A stretch of DNA of 64,000 nucleotides from positions 1 through 64,000 of the forward strand of contig JAYRJQ010000002.1 in NCBI GenBank assembly GCA_041906185.1, in the 5' to 3' direction. Shown piece after piece: positions 40,572 to 49,274 of the stretch. Position 1 is the stretch's first letter; each line of letters opens with the position of its first letter. The position numbers were made by a program, and so were the translations under genes. Source of the stretch: Roseateles_B sp041906185. GTDB lineage: Bacteria > Pseudomonadota > Gammaproteobacteria > Burkholderiales > Burkholderiaceae_C. Below the pieces are notes generated by a model. It saw only the letters and a program-made list of their open reading frames with translations, was not told the DNA's origin and did no database searches.

Positions 40572-41665
40572 TGCTGTCGATGGTCGGCTTGGCCTTTGTC
40601 GTCAGTGTCACCGTGACCTTGCTGATGATCCGCTCGTCGCGGGTGCACCAGCGGCTGAGCCTGGACCACGACTTCAGCGGCCCGCAGAAGTTCCATGCCC
40701 GCGCGGTGCCGCGCATCGGCGGGCTGGGCATCTTCGCCGGGGTCTGCGTGGCGCTGGCGGTGGGATCCTGGCGCTTCCCCGTGGCGCATGACGAGTCGCT
40801 GCTGCTGCTGGCCGTGTCCCTGCCGGCCTTCGGCGCCGGGCTGGTGGAGGACGTCACCAAGCGCGTCTCCCCCTCCTGGCGCATGCTGGCCCTGGCGATC
40901 TCGGGCGTGCTGGGCGCCGAGCTGCTGGGCGCCCGCATCGGCCACACGGCCATCCCCGGCCTCGACGAGCTCGCGCAGCTGCCCGCGGGCAGCCTGCTGC
41001 TGGCGGTGTTTGTCGTGGCCGGCGTCGGCAACTCGGTCAACATCATCGACGGCTTCAACGGCCTCGCGTCCATGTGCAGCGTCATCATGCTGACCGGCGT
41101 GGCGGCGGTGGCCTTCACCGTGGGGGATCCCTGGATCGGGACGGTCGCCCTGACCGTGGTGGCTGCGGTGATCGGCTTCTTCATCTGGAACTACCCGATG
41201 GGGCTGATCTTCCTGGGCGACGGTGGCGCCTACTTCCTCGGCTTCATGCTGGCCGAGCTGTGCATCCTGCTGATGGCCCGCAACCCGGACGTCTCGCCGC
41301 TGTTCCCGCTCCTGCTGTGCGCCTACCCGGTGGTGGAGACGGTGTTCTCCATGTACCGGCGCAAGGTCGTGCGGGGGCGCCCGGTGGGCATGCCCGACGG
41401 CGTGCACCTGCACAGCCTGATCTACCGCCGCCTGATGCGCTGGGCCATCGGCAGCCGCGACGCCCAGGTCCTCACGCGGCGCAATTCCATGACGGCGCCC
41501 TATCTGTGGGTCGTCTGCTCGCTGTCGGCCATCCCGGCCGTGGTGTGGTGGGACGACACCCGCATGCTCGCCATCTGCCTGGCGGTCTTCGCGGCCGGCT
41601 ACGTGAGCATGTACTGGCGCATCGTGAAGTTCCGCACGCCGCGCTGGCTCGTCCTGCGGCGCTGA
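40571..41665 (+). CDS. WecA-like polyprenyl-phosphate N-acetylhexosamine-1-phosphate transferase
   Basis: A 364-residue polytopic enzyme of the MraY/WecA superfamily with about 10-11 transmembrane helices. Motifs in order: PRIGGLGIFAG, DVTKRVSP with a preceding Glu-Asp, the magnesium-binding NSVNIIDGFNGLAS, and the catalytic FLGDGGAYFLGF, then MPDGVHLHSLIYRR (the HxH-like cytoplasmic loop). It transfers a HexNAc-1-phosphate from UDP to undecaprenyl phosphate and so starts repeat-unit synthesis. It is the last gene of the rightward polysaccharide cluster. The specific sugar (GlcNAc, FucNAc, QuiNAc) cannot be told from sequence. Confidence 0.88.
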   Translation: MLSMVGLAFVVSVTVTLLMIRSSRVHQRLSLDHDFSGPQKFHARAVPRIGGLGIFAGVCVALAVGSWRFPVAHDESLLLLAVSLPAFGAGLVEDVTKRVSPSWRMLALAISGVLGAELLGARIGHTAIPGLDELAQLPAGSLLLAVFVVAGVGNSVNIIDGFNGLASMCSVIMLTGVAAVAFTVGDPWIGTVALTVVAAVIGFFIWNYPMGLIFLGDGGAYFLGFMLAELCILLMARNPDVSPLFPLLLCAYPVVETVFSMYRRKVVRGRPVGMPDGVHLHSLIYRRLMRWAIGSRDAQVLTRRNSMTAPYLWVVCSLSAIPAVVWWDDTRMLAICLAVFAAGYVSMYWRIVKFRTPRWLVLRR

Positions 41666-41790
41666 GAGCCCCTGGCGGCTACCTGCCAGGGCGCGAAAGT
41701 GCCTGAATCCGGTGCTCTGTGGGGGTTTGAGTCTGCTCTCTTTTTGAGCAGAAGCAGGCTCGGGAGGCATTCCGGCGATAATGGTGGGCT
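41666..41790. other. Spacer between polysaccharide cluster and rhlE-like gene
   Basis: The 125 bp contain a 6-bp hairpin CTGCTC / GAGCAG with a T-rich loop (41733-41751), not followed by a T run, and GATAAT at 41777-41782, only 8 bp before the helicase ATG. If GATAAT is a -10 element the transcript would have almost no leader. No clear -35 is seen. Confidence 0.4.
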
Positions 41791-43260
41791 ATGACCGACA
41801 CCACCGTGACTGCTGAAGCTGAAGCCGCACCGGCGCGCTTCGATACGCTGCCCCTTGACGCCAAGCTGCTGCGTGCCGTGGCCGACCAAGGCTACGCGAC
41901 GATGACGCCCATCCAGGCCAAGGCCATTCCGGTCGTGCTGTCCGGGCGCGATGTGATGGGCGCCGCCCAGACGGGCACCGGCAAGACCGCTGCCTTCTCC
42001 ATCCCGCTGCTGCATCGAATGATGCGCCACGAGAACGCCAGCGCCTCCCCGGCCCGCCACCCCGTGCGCGCCCTGGTGCTGGCCCCCACCCGCGAGCTGG
42101 CCGACCAGGTCGCCAACAACGTGAAGGCCTACGCCAAGCACAGCCAGCTGCGCGTGGCCTGTGTCTTCGGCGGGATCGACATCAAGCCTCAGATGGAAGA
42201 GCTGCGCCGCGGCGTCGAGGTGCTGATCGCCACGCCGGGCCGCCTGCTGGACCACATCGAGGCCAAGACGGCGGTGCTGAACCAGGTCGAGTACGTCGTG
42301 CTGGACGAGGCCGACCGCATGCTGGACATCGGCTTCCTGCCGGATCTGCAGCGCATCCTGAGCTACCTGCCCAAGGCGCGCCAGACCCTGCTGTTCTCGG
42401 CCACGTTCTCGCCCGAGATCAAGCGTCTGGCCCAGAGCTATCTGCAGAACCCCGAGCTGGTCGAGGTTGCCCGCCCGAACGCCACGGCGTCCACGGTGGA
42501 GCAGCGCTTCTTCAGCGTCGAGGACGAGGACAAGCGCCGCCTCATCTGCCAGATCCTGCGCCAGCGCGAGATCAAGCAGGCCATCGTGTTCGTGAACTCG
42601 AAGCTGGGCGCCGCGCGCCTGGCCCGCTCCTTCGAGCGTGACGGCCTGCGCACTGCTGCGCTGCACGGCGACAAGTCCCAGGACGAGCGCCTGAAGTCCC
42701 TCGCCGCCTTCAAGCGCGGCGAGGTGGACCTGCTGGTGGCGACGGACGTCGCCGCCCGCGGCCTGGACATCGCCGACCTTCCGGCGGTCTTCAACTTCGA
42801 CGTGCCCTTCAATGCCGAGGACTATGTGCACCGCATCGGCCGTACGGGCCGTGCCGGCGCGTCCGGCATCGCCATCACGCTGGTGACGAAGTCCGATGCG
42901 CGCCTGGTGGCGGACATCGAGAAGCTCATCAAGCGCAAGCTCGACCTCGAGCCCTGCGAGCTGGAAGACGACCGTCCGCGCCGCCCCCGCCGCGACCGCG
43001 ACGAGCGCCCGGACGGTGGCATGGCCACCTCATCCGCCGCACCCGCCGCGCCGCGCCAGGCTTACCGGCCGCCGGCGCCTCCTCGCGACGCCTTCTTCGA
43101 GAAGCCCTACGAGGCCCAGGCCACGGCCGAGCCGGCCGCCTGGGAGCGCGGTGCCGCCGCCGCACCGGCCAAGGGCCTGAGCAGCTACATCAAGCCCAAG
43201 AAGAAGGTGGCAGCGCTGTTCGGCGCCAAGCCGGTCGCCGTGCCGGGCGAATCGTCCTGA
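41791..43260 (+). CDS. rhlE: DEAD-box RNA helicase, RhlE-type
   Basis: A 489-residue ATP-dependent RNA helicase. Canonical motifs: Q motif MTPIQAKAIP, motif I AQTGTGKT, PTRELADQV, motif II DEAD within VVLDEADRMLDIGF, SAT, then ARGLDI, and HRIGRTGRAG. The first two RecA-like domains end near residue 380; the C-terminal 110 residues are Arg/Pro/Asp-rich and then Ala-rich, as in RhlE-type proteins, and end in a basic KPKKKVA stretch. It would act in ribosome assembly or RNA turnover. The ATG at 41791 begins a free-standing gene closed by the terminator at 43312. Confidence 0.9.
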   Translation: MTDTTVTAEAEAAPARFDTLPLDAKLLRAVADQGYATMTPIQAKAIPVVLSGRDVMGAAQTGTGKTAAFSIPLLHRMMRHENASASPARHPVRALVLAPTRELADQVANNVKAYAKHSQLRVACVFGGIDIKPQMEELRRGVEVLIATPGRLLDHIEAKTAVLNQVEYVVLDEADRMLDIGFLPDLQRILSYLPKARQTLLFSATFSPEIKRLAQSYLQNPELVEVARPNATASTVEQRFFSVEDEDKRRLICQILRQREIKQAIVFVNSKLGAARLARSFERDGLRTAALHGDKSQDERLKSLAAFKRGEVDLLVATDVAARGLDIADLPAVFNFDVPFNAEDYVHRIGRTGRAGASGIAITLVTKSDARLVADIEKLIKRKLDLEPCELEDDRPRRPRRDRDERPDGGMATSSAAPAAPRQAYRPPAPPRDAFFEKPYEAQATAEPAAWERGAAAAPAKGLSSYIKPKKKVAALFGAKPVAVPGESS

Positions 43261-43311
43261 TCGCCAACGCCGACCTGCCGGGGTGATCCGGCGAGTCAGG
43301 CCGCAAGAGAA

Positions 43312-43337
43312 GAGGCGCCCCGCGAGGGCGCCTTTTT
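43312..43337 (+). terminator. Rho-independent terminator after the helicase gene
   Basis: A 7-bp GC stem GGCGCCC (43314-43320) / GGGCGCC (43326-43332), loop CGCGA, followed by TTTTT. It lies 52 bp after the helicase stop, between convergent genes. Confidence 0.9.
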
Positions 43338-43360
43338 CATGGTTCGATGGGACTGCGCTG

Positions 43361-44137
43361 TCAGGCCAGCAGCCCGAAGACGGCCGGCACCTTGTCCGGC
43401 AGGGCGGGGCGCTTCTTGCGCCATTGCGCCACGGTCCCGGTGCAGCTGAAGCCCCGCGCGAGCGTGAGCCCGCAGCTCAGCGTGAGTCGCGTCTCCGGGC
43501 GCAGCGCCGCCAGCAGCGCATCCAGCAGGGCATCGTTGCGGTAGGGCGTCTCGATCATCAGCTGGGTCTGCTGGAAGCGCTGCGAGAGCTGCTCCAGCTC
43601 CTTGAGGCGGGCCGTGCGGGCGCCGCTCTCCACCGGCAGATAGCCCACGAAGGCGAAGCTCTGGCCATTGAGCCCGCTGGCGGCCAGGGCCATCAGCAGG
43701 GACGACGGCCCGCTCAGCGGCAGCACCTCGATGCCGGCCTGGTGGGCCAGCGCGACGAGCCGCGCGCCCGGGTCCGCCACGGCGGGCAGCCCGGCCTCGG
43801 AGATCAGGCCGACATCGTGGCCGGCCAACGCCGGCGCCAGCAGCGCCTGCCACGCGGCGTCGTCGCCGGCCGCGGGCTTGCCGCCCTTGGGCGGGCGCGG
43901 CAGTTCCAGGATCTGGAGCTCCTGCAGCGGCCGGCTCAGCGGGTGCAGGGCATCGACCCGCTTGAGGAAGGCGCGCGTGGTCTTGGCGTTCTCGGCAGCC
44001 CAGTGCTGCAGGCCCGCCGCGCAGCGCAGGACCTCCTCTGGAATGACCTGTCTCAGGTCCACGGCTTCGCCCTCGATGCCGAAGTCCAGCGTGTTGGGCA
44101 TGAGGATGAGGCGCCCGCGGGCGGCAGGCCCGCTCAT
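43361..44137 (-). CDS. Tetrapyrrole-methylase-fold SAM-dependent methyltransferase (RsmI-like)
   Basis: A 258-residue protein. The segment GLISEAGLPAVADPGARLV is the SAM-binding motif of the TP_methylase family, and VLPLSGPSSLLMALAASGLNGQSFAFVGYLP matches RsmI-type enzymes that 2'-O-methylate 16S rRNA. The N terminus (LRQVIPEEVLRCAAGLQHW) differs from canonical RsmI, so this is likely the RsmI paralogue found beside maf in many betaproteobacteria, with unknown target. The ATG at 44137 overlaps the maf stop by four bases; an ATG 12 codons downstream (MPNTLDFG) is possible. Confidence 0.82.
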   Translation of the reverse strand: MSGPAARGRLILMPNTLDFGIEGEAVDLRQVIPEEVLRCAAGLQHWAAENAKTTRAFLKRVDALHPLSRPLQELQILELPRPPKGGKPAAGDDAAWQALLAPALAGHDVGLISEAGLPAVADPGARLVALAHQAGIEVLPLSGPSSLLMALAASGLNGQSFAFVGYLPVESGARTARLKELEQLSQRFQQTQLMIETPYRNDALLDALLAALRPETRLTLSCGLTLARGFSCTGTVAQWRKKRPALPDKVPAVFGLLA

Positions 44138-44763
44138 GCGGCCACCAGCGCGTTCAGCCCGCCTTCGCGCAGCATGCGGGCGACGCGGATCAGCGGCAGG
44201 CCGATCAGCGCCGTGGGGTCGTCGGAGTCGATGGCGTCGAGCAGGGCGATGCCAAGCCCTTCCGACTTCGCGCTGCCGGCGCAGTCGTAGGGCTGCTCGG
44301 TGCGCAGGTAGTGCTCGATCTCGGCATTGCTCAGGTCGCGGAAGCGCACGGACACGGGGGCCAGGTCTTGCGCCTCGTAGCCGCTGGACTGGCAGACCAC
44401 GGCCAGCGCGGTCTGGAATACCACGGTGCGGCCACGCATGGCCGTCAGCTGGGCCACGGCCTTCTCGTGCGTGCCGGGCTTGCCGATGGGCTGGCCGTCG
44501 AGGTCCGCGACCTGATCGGAGCCGATCACCAGCGCATGCGGGAATCGGGCCGCGACCGCGCGGGCCTTGGCCAGGGCGAGGCGGCGGGCGAGGGCGGCGG
44601 GCGCCTCGCCGGGCAGCGGGGTCTCGTCCACCTCGGGGGCGCAGACGGCGAAGGGCAAGTGCAGCCGCTGCAGCAGCTCGCGGCGGTAGCGGGAGGTCGA
44701 GCCGAGGATCAGGCGGGCCTGCTCGGGCGGGACGGGATTCAGAAGATCGGGCGTCGTGCTCAT
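44134..44763 (-). CDS. Maf/YceF-family nucleoside triphosphate pyrophosphatase
   Basis: A 209-residue cytoplasmic enzyme. LILGSTSRYRRELLQRL at the N terminus, the metal/substrate segment DETPLPGEAP, the VIGSDQVADLDG motif and GKPGTHEKAVAQL are characteristic of Maf; GSDQV rather than GADTI marks the YceF branch, which hydrolyses non-canonical nucleotides such as 7-methyl-GTP. ATG at 44763 gives the usual length. It diverges from yceD, with 69 bp between the starts. Confidence 0.9.
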   Translation of the reverse strand: MSTTPDLLNPVPPEQARLILGSTSRYRRELLQRLHLPFAVCAPEVDETPLPGEAPAALARRLALAKARAVAARFPHALVIGSDQVADLDGQPIGKPGTHEKAVAQLTAMRGRTVVFQTALAVVCQSSGYEAQDLAPVSVRFRDLSNAEIEHYLRTEQPYDCAGSAKSEGLGIALLDAIDSDDPTALIGLPLIRVARMLREGGLNALVAA

Positions 44764-44832
44764 GCGCCGGATTGTCCCATCGCGCCCGCGCCTCCCGGCG
44801 GGGTGCGCGCCCGCGCTCGTACACTTGCGGGC

Positions 44833-45393
44833 ATGAAACAGCGTCAATTCGATCCCCTGAAGCTCGATGTCGAGGCCTTCGCGCGCGACGGCGGGCAGCT
44901 CGACGGGGAATGGTCCATGGCCGATCTGCCGCGTCTCGCGGAATCGGCCCCGCCCGAGTCTCCTGCCGCCACCTGGCCGCCGCTGCGCTGGTCCGCCCGG
45001 GGCGAGCGCGTCACGCCTCGCGCCGCCGAGGCCCAGACCTGGCTGCATCTCGAGGCGGAGGCCACCGTGTCGCTCGTCTGCCAGCGTTGCCTGCAGCCCT
45101 ACGCGCAGCCGCTGGCCTTCGCCCGAGGCCTGCGCTTCGTGCGCGACGAGGATCTGGCTGCACAGCTCGATGCCGACAGCGACGACGACGTGCTGGCCAT
45201 GACCCGCTCGCTGGACCTGCGGGAGCTCGTCGAGGACGAGCTGCTGCTGGAGCTGCCCCTGGTGCCGCGCCACGAGACGTGTCCGGAGCCGCTGGTGCAC
45301 ATCGACGATGAGCTGCCGGAGCCGGCCGAGGAAGACAAGCCCAACCCCTTCGCTGCGCTGGCCGCGCTCAAGGGCAAGGCCCCCAAGCAATAG
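44833..45393 (+). CDS. yceD: YceD/DUF177 family protein (23S rRNA accumulation protein)
   Basis: A 186-residue soluble acidic protein. The C-x2-C pair in LVCQRCLQPYAQPL and the acidic segment ELVEDELLLELPLVPRH are diagnostic of DUF177/YceD, a factor linked to 23S rRNA accumulation in E. coli and maize. It sits immediately before rpmF, its universal position. ATG at 44833 is chosen because the family begins with the FDPLKLDVEAFAR region. A 310-bp spacer to rpmF follows. Confidence 0.9.
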   Translation: MKQRQFDPLKLDVEAFARDGGQLDGEWSMADLPRLAESAPPESPAATWPPLRWSARGERVTPRAAEAQTWLHLEAEATVSLVCQRCLQPYAQPLAFARGLRFVRDEDLAAQLDADSDDDVLAMTRSLDLRELVEDELLLELPLVPRHETCPEPLVHIDDELPEPAEEDKPNPFAALAALKGKAPKQ

Positions 45394-45459
45394 GTGGGGC
45401 GGCTGCGGCGCTGACGGGCATTTCTTCAGCGTGCATTTCCAATGCCCTCCAAGCCGTGC

Positions 45460-45465
45460 TAGAAT
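45460..45465 (+). promoter_or_regulatory. Probable rpmF promoter -10
   Basis: TAGAAT lies in the yceD-rpmF spacer. TTCCAA at 45437-45442 is placed 17 bp upstream but matches the -35 consensus only weakly. The predicted start near 45,472 gives an rpmF leader of about 230 nt. Confidence 0.5.
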
Positions 45466-45507
45466 CTCAGGCTTTCCCCGCTTTGCCATCAAAGGTGGCT
45501 GGCCCAG

Positions 45508-45528
45508 CGGATGCGTTTAAAGCATCCG
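45508..45528 (+). promoter_or_regulatory. Hairpin in the rpmF leader
   Basis: A perfect 7-bp stem CGGATGC / GCATCCG closes a GTTTAAA loop. Further downstream TGGCAG (45603-45608) can pair with CTGCCA (45628-45633). The 310-bp spacer (45394-45703) holds no gene that I can support; the leader looks structured and may regulate L32 or the fatty-acid operon. Confidence 0.45.
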
Positions 45529-45703
45529 GCAGGCTGGTGATCGTGGCGGCAAAGGACGGGATGCCGAGGCGTCGGTAGCGGGTACGCGCACGATTCACGC
45601 GATGGCAGGGCCTGGAGTTTTGGGTTCTGCCACGATTCGTGCTGGTGAGTGCCTGGACCCGCCGAGCAAGCCTCAAATCACCGAAGCCCCAGGAGAATTC
45701 ACC

Positions 45704-45886
45704 ATGGCCGTTCAGCAAAACAAGAAGTCGCCTTCCAAGCGTGGTATGCACCGCTCGCACAATGCCCTGACCAATCCGGGCACCGCTGTCGAGCCGACCA
45801 CCGGCGAAGTGCATCTGCGTCACCACATCAGCCCCAACGGCTTCTATCGTGGTCGCAAGGTCCTGAAGACCAAGGCAGACGCCTGA
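45704..45886 (+). CDS. rpmF: 50S ribosomal protein L32
   Basis: A 60-residue basic protein beginning MAVQQNKKSPSKRGMHRSH, the L32 signature, and ending with the typical RHHISPNGFYRGRKVL segment. The ribosome-binding site AGGAG is at 45691-45695, eight bases before the ATG. The gene is between yceD and plsX as in most proteobacteria. The zinc-binding cysteines found in some L32 proteins are absent, which is the common proteobacterial form. Confidence 0.97.
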   Translation: MAVQQNKKSPSKRGMHRSHNALTNPGTAVEPTTGEVHLRHHISPNGFYRGRKVLKTKADA

Positions 45887-45936
45887 TTGATCTGCCGGGC
45901 GCCGCAAGGTGCCTCAGTCAATGACATGTCTGTGAG

Positions 45937-45974
45937 AAAGCCCGGCTCGCTGCTTGATGCGTCGCCGGGCTTTT
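45937..45974 (+). terminator. Terminator between rpmF and plsX
   Basis: A 10-bp stem AAAGCCCGGC (45937-45946) / GCCGGGCTTT (45964-45973) with a 17-nt loop and a short T tract of four, 51 bp after rpmF. It could reduce readthrough so that the ribosomal protein is made in excess of the lipid enzymes. Confidence 0.75.
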
Positions 45975-46115
45975 GTGCTTGAGCTCTCGCAATGAGGGGC
46001 TCGTTACAGGGTGTGTCCGCTTGCTCCTGTCACGGGGCTCGCGTAAGGTGCGCGGCTTGCGCAAGCAATGCCGACCGTGCGGTCGGCGATGCGCCCAGTT
46101 CCGGTCGGAAACCTG

Positions 46116-47270
46116 ATGTCCTCTCCTGAATCGAATGCGCCTGTGCCCGCTGCCGGTCTGATCCGCCTGGCGGTGGACTGCATGGGCGGCGACCACGGCC
46201 CCAGCATCACGCTGCCGGCCTGCCGTGCCTTCCTGGCGGCTCACCCGCAGGCTGCGCTGCTGCTCGTGGGGCAGCCCGAGGCGCTGAAGGAAGCGCAATC
46301 CTGGCCCCGCTGTGAGATCGTGGCGGCCAGCGAGGTCGTCACGATGGACGACCCGGTCGAGGTGGCCCTGCGGCGCAAGAAGGACTCCTCCATGCGCGTC
46401 GCCATCCAGCAGCTGAAGTCGGTGGACGGCGCCGCGCCGCGCGCGGAAGCCTGCGTCTCGGCCGGCAACACCGGTGCGCTGATGGCGGTCTCGCGCTACC
46501 TCCTCAAGACGCTCGACGGCATCGACCGTCCGGCCATCGCCAGCGTCATGCCCAACCAGACCGGTGGCTTCACCACCATGCTGGACCTGGGCGCCAATGT
46601 GGACTGCAGCGCCGAGCACCTCCTGCAGTTCGCCGTGATGGGCAGCGCCCTGGTCAGCGCCGTGGAGGGCAAGCCGGAACCGCGCGTCGGCCTGCTGAAC
46701 ATCGGCGAGGAGATGATCAAGGGCAACGAGACCATCAAGCGCGCCGGCGAGATGCTGCGCGCTGCGGATGCGGCGGGCCAGATCAACTTCCACGGCAACG
46801 TCGAGGGCAACGACATCTTCAAGGCGACGGTGGACGTGGTCGTCTGCGACGGCTTCGTGGGCAATGTGGCGCTCAAGACCGCCGAAGGCCTGGCCTCGAT
46901 GATCTCCACCTTCATCCGCACCGAGTTCAGCCGCAATGTGCTGACCAAGCTCGTGGCGCTGATGGCCATGCCCATTCTTCAGCGATTCAAGAGCCGCGTG
47001 GACCACCGCCGTCTCAATGGCGCGGCGCTGCTGGGCCTGCGGGGCCTGGTCTTCAAGAGCCACGGTTCGGCGGATGCTGTCGCCTTCGAGACAGCGTTGA
47101 ACAGGGCGTATGATGCCGCCCGCAACCGGCTGCTCGACCGGGTACACGACCGCATCATCGCCACGCTGGGCCTTGACACCAAGGCCACGCCCGCCTTGTC
47201 TGCCACGGCGGACGCCGGCCCGGCGGCTGATGCAGGAGACAAGGCGGCCACGGCCGCCCACGCTGCATGA
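46116..47270 (+). CDS. plsX: Phosphate acyltransferase PlsX
   Basis: A 384-residue peripheral membrane enzyme converting acyl-ACP to acyl-phosphate for phospholipid synthesis. AVDCMGGDHGP at the N terminus, the central SAGNTGALMAVSRYLL and NIGEEMIKGNE, and DGFVGNVALKTAEGL are the PlsX motifs. ATG at 46116 (MSSPESN) is preferred to an upstream ATG at 46068. The C-terminal 35 residues are Ala/Asp-rich and outside the conserved fold. The stop overlaps the fabH ATG by four bases. Confidence 0.95.
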   Translation: MSSPESNAPVPAAGLIRLAVDCMGGDHGPSITLPACRAFLAAHPQAALLLVGQPEALKEAQSWPRCEIVAASEVVTMDDPVEVALRRKKDSSMRVAIQQLKSVDGAAPRAEACVSAGNTGALMAVSRYLLKTLDGIDRPAIASVMPNQTGGFTTMLDLGANVDCSAEHLLQFAVMGSALVSAVEGKPEPRVGLLNIGEEMIKGNETIKRAGEMLRAADAAGQINFHGNVEGNDIFKATVDVVVCDGFVGNVALKTAEGLASMISTFIRTEFSRNVLTKLVALMAMPILQRFKSRVDHRRLNGAALLGLRGLVFKSHGSADAVAFETALNRAYDAARNRLLDRVHDRIIATLGLDTKATPALSATADAGPAADAGDKAATAAHAA

Positions 47271-48268
47271 CTACAAGTTCCTCTCAGACCGCTCCGCGCT
47301 ATTCCCGCATCCTCGGGACCGGCAGCTACCTCCCCGAACAGCGCCTGACCAACGCCGACCTGGCCGCCCAGCTGGCCCGCGACGGCGTCGAGACCTCCGA
47401 CGAGTGGATCGTCGAGCGCACCGGCATCCGCGCCCGCCATTTCGCGGCGCCGGAGCAGACGTCCAGCGACCTCGCCCTGCCGGCGGCCCGTGCGGCCCTG
47501 GAGGCGGCCGGCGTCGCGGCCGAGGAGATCGATCTCATCATCGTCGCCACGTCCACGCCGGACATGGTCTTCCCCTCGACCGCCTGTCTGCTGCAGCAGA
47601 AGCTGGGCATCGCCGGCTGTGCCGCCTTCGACGTGCAGGCCGTGTGCTCGGGCTTCGTCTACGGCCTGACCGTGGCGGACGCCATGATCAAGAGCGGCGC
47701 GGCGAGCAAGGCGCTGGTGATCGGCGCCGAGACCTTCTCGCGCATCCTCGATTTCAAGGACCGCACCACCTGCGTGCTGTTCGGTGACGGCGCCGGCGCC
47801 GTCGTGCTGGGTGCCAGCGAGACGCCCGGCATCCTCGCCAGCCAGCTGCATGCCGATGGTCGCCATGTGGACATCCTCTGCACCCCGGGCACCGTGTCCG
47901 GCGGGCAGGTGCTGGGCCATCCGCTGCTGAAGATGGACGGCCAGGCCGTGTTCAAGCTGGCCGTGGGCGTGCTGGAGAAGGTCGCCCGCGCCGTGCTCGA
48001 GAAGGCCGGCAAGACCGATGCCGACATCGACTGGCTGATCCCCCACCAGGCCAATATCCGCATCATGCAGGGGACTGCCAAGAAACTGAAACTGCCGCTT
48101 GAGAAACTGGTGGTGACGGTGGATCAGCATGGCAATACCTCGGCCGCGTCGATTCCGCTGGCGCTGGATGCCGCCGTCCGTTCGGGCCAGATCAAGAAGG
48201 GCGACACCGTCATGCTGGAAGGCGTGGGCGGTGGCTTCACCTGGGGCGCGGTCCTGCTGGACCTCTGA
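47267..48268 (+). CDS. fabH: 3-oxoacyl-ACP synthase III (FabH)
   Basis: A 333-residue enzyme condensing acetyl-CoA with malonyl-ACP to start fatty-acid synthesis. The catalytic triad is visible: Cys127 in FDVQAVCSGF, His in WLIPHQANIRIM and Asn in HGNTSAASIP. The N terminus ILGTGSYLPEQRLTN and the C-terminal GVGGGFTWGAVLL are standard. ATGA overlap with plsX implies coupled translation. Confidence 0.97.
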   Translation: MTTSSSQTAPRYSRILGTGSYLPEQRLTNADLAAQLARDGVETSDEWIVERTGIRARHFAAPEQTSSDLALPAARAALEAAGVAAEEIDLIIVATSTPDMVFPSTACLLQQKLGIAGCAAFDVQAVCSGFVYGLTVADAMIKSGAASKALVIGAETFSRILDFKDRTTCVLFGDGAGAVVLGASETPGILASQLHADGRHVDILCTPGTVSGGQVLGHPLLKMDGQAVFKLAVGVLEKVARAVLEKAGKTDADIDWLIPHQANIRIMQGTAKKLKLPLEKLVVTVDQHGNTSAASIPLALDAAVRSGQIKKGDTVMLEGVGGGFTWGAVLLDL

Positions 48269-48303
48269 TTCCCCGCTCCACAGCACAAGAAAGAGACGAG
48301 ACG

Positions 48304-49245
48304 ATGAGCGCGAGCTTTGCATTCGTGTTTCCCGGCCAGGGGTCGCAGACCGTGGGCATGCTGGACGCCTGGGGCGATCACCCCGAAGTGCGCCGCACCC
48401 TCGAGGAGGCCTCTGCCGCCCTGGGCGAGGACGTCGGCGGCCTGATCAAGAACGGCCCCAAGGAACAGCTGGACCTGACCACCAACACCCAGCCCGTGAT
48501 GCTGACCGCCGGCATCGCCTGCTACCGCGCCTGGCTGGCCGAGACCGGCCTGAAGCCCGCCGTCGTGGCCGGTCATTCGCTGGGTGAGTACAGCGCCCTG
48601 GTCGCCGCTGAGGCCCTGAGCCTGGCCGATGCCCTGCCGCTGGTGCGCTTCCGCGCGCAGGCCATGCAGGACGCCGTGCCGGTGGGCGTCGGTGCCATGG
48701 CCGCCATCCTGGGCCTGGACGCCGCCGCTGTGCGCGAGGGCTGTGCCGCCGCCGCCGCGGCCGTGGGCGAGCCCGTCGAGGCCGTCAATTTCAATGATCC
48801 CAAGCAGACCGTCATCGCCGGCACCAAGGCCGGCGTGGACAAGGCCTGCGAGGTGCTCAAGGCCGCCGGCGCCAAGCGCGCGCTGCCCCTGGCTGTCTCG
48901 GCCCCCTTCCATTCCAGCCTGATGAAGCCGGCGGCCGACCGACTGCGCGAGCGTCTGGCGACGGTCGAGTTCAAGCCGATGGCCATTCCCGTCATCAACA
49001 ACATCGACGTGGGCATCAGTGCGGATGCTGACGCCCTGCGCGATGCCCTGTACCGTCAGGCCTTCGGCCCGGTGCGCTGGGTGGAGATCGTGCAGGCCAT
49101 CAAGGCGCGCGGCATCGGCCATGTGATCGAATGCGGTCCGGGCAAGGTGCTGGCGGGCCTCGCCAAGCGCGTCGACGCCGAAATTCAGAGCGCCACGGTG
49201 CTCGACCCCGCCAGCCTGGCCGAAGCCCGCACGCTGCTGGGCTGA
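48304..49245 (+). CDS. fabD: Malonyl-CoA:ACP transacylase
   Basis: A 313-residue enzyme loading malonate on acyl carrier protein. FPGQGSQTVGM opens the protein; the nucleophile is Ser92 in GHSLGEYSAL, and the second catalytic residue is the His in VSAPFHSSLM. The length and motifs agree with FabD throughout. It is 35 bp after fabH in the same operon. Confidence 0.97.
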   Translation: MSASFAFVFPGQGSQTVGMLDAWGDHPEVRRTLEEASAALGEDVGGLIKNGPKEQLDLTTNTQPVMLTAGIACYRAWLAETGLKPAVVAGHSLGEYSALVAAEALSLADALPLVRFRAQAMQDAVPVGVGAMAAILGLDAAAVREGCAAAAAAVGEPVEAVNFNDPKQTVIAGTKAGVDKACEVLKAAGAKRALPLAVSAPFHSSLMKPAADRLRERLATVEFKPMAIPVINNIDVGISADADALRDALYRQAFGPVRWVEIVQAIKARGIGHVIECGPGKVLAGLAKRVDAEIQSATVLDPASLAEARTLLG

Positions 49246-49274
49246 GCACCTCAAGTCAGACGAGACCCATCACC

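Noticed and set aside
27342..41665. Polysaccharide cluster as a recently acquired genomic island
   Set aside because: No integrase, tRNA boundary, insertion sequence or attachment repeats were seen and GC content looks like the rest of the window.
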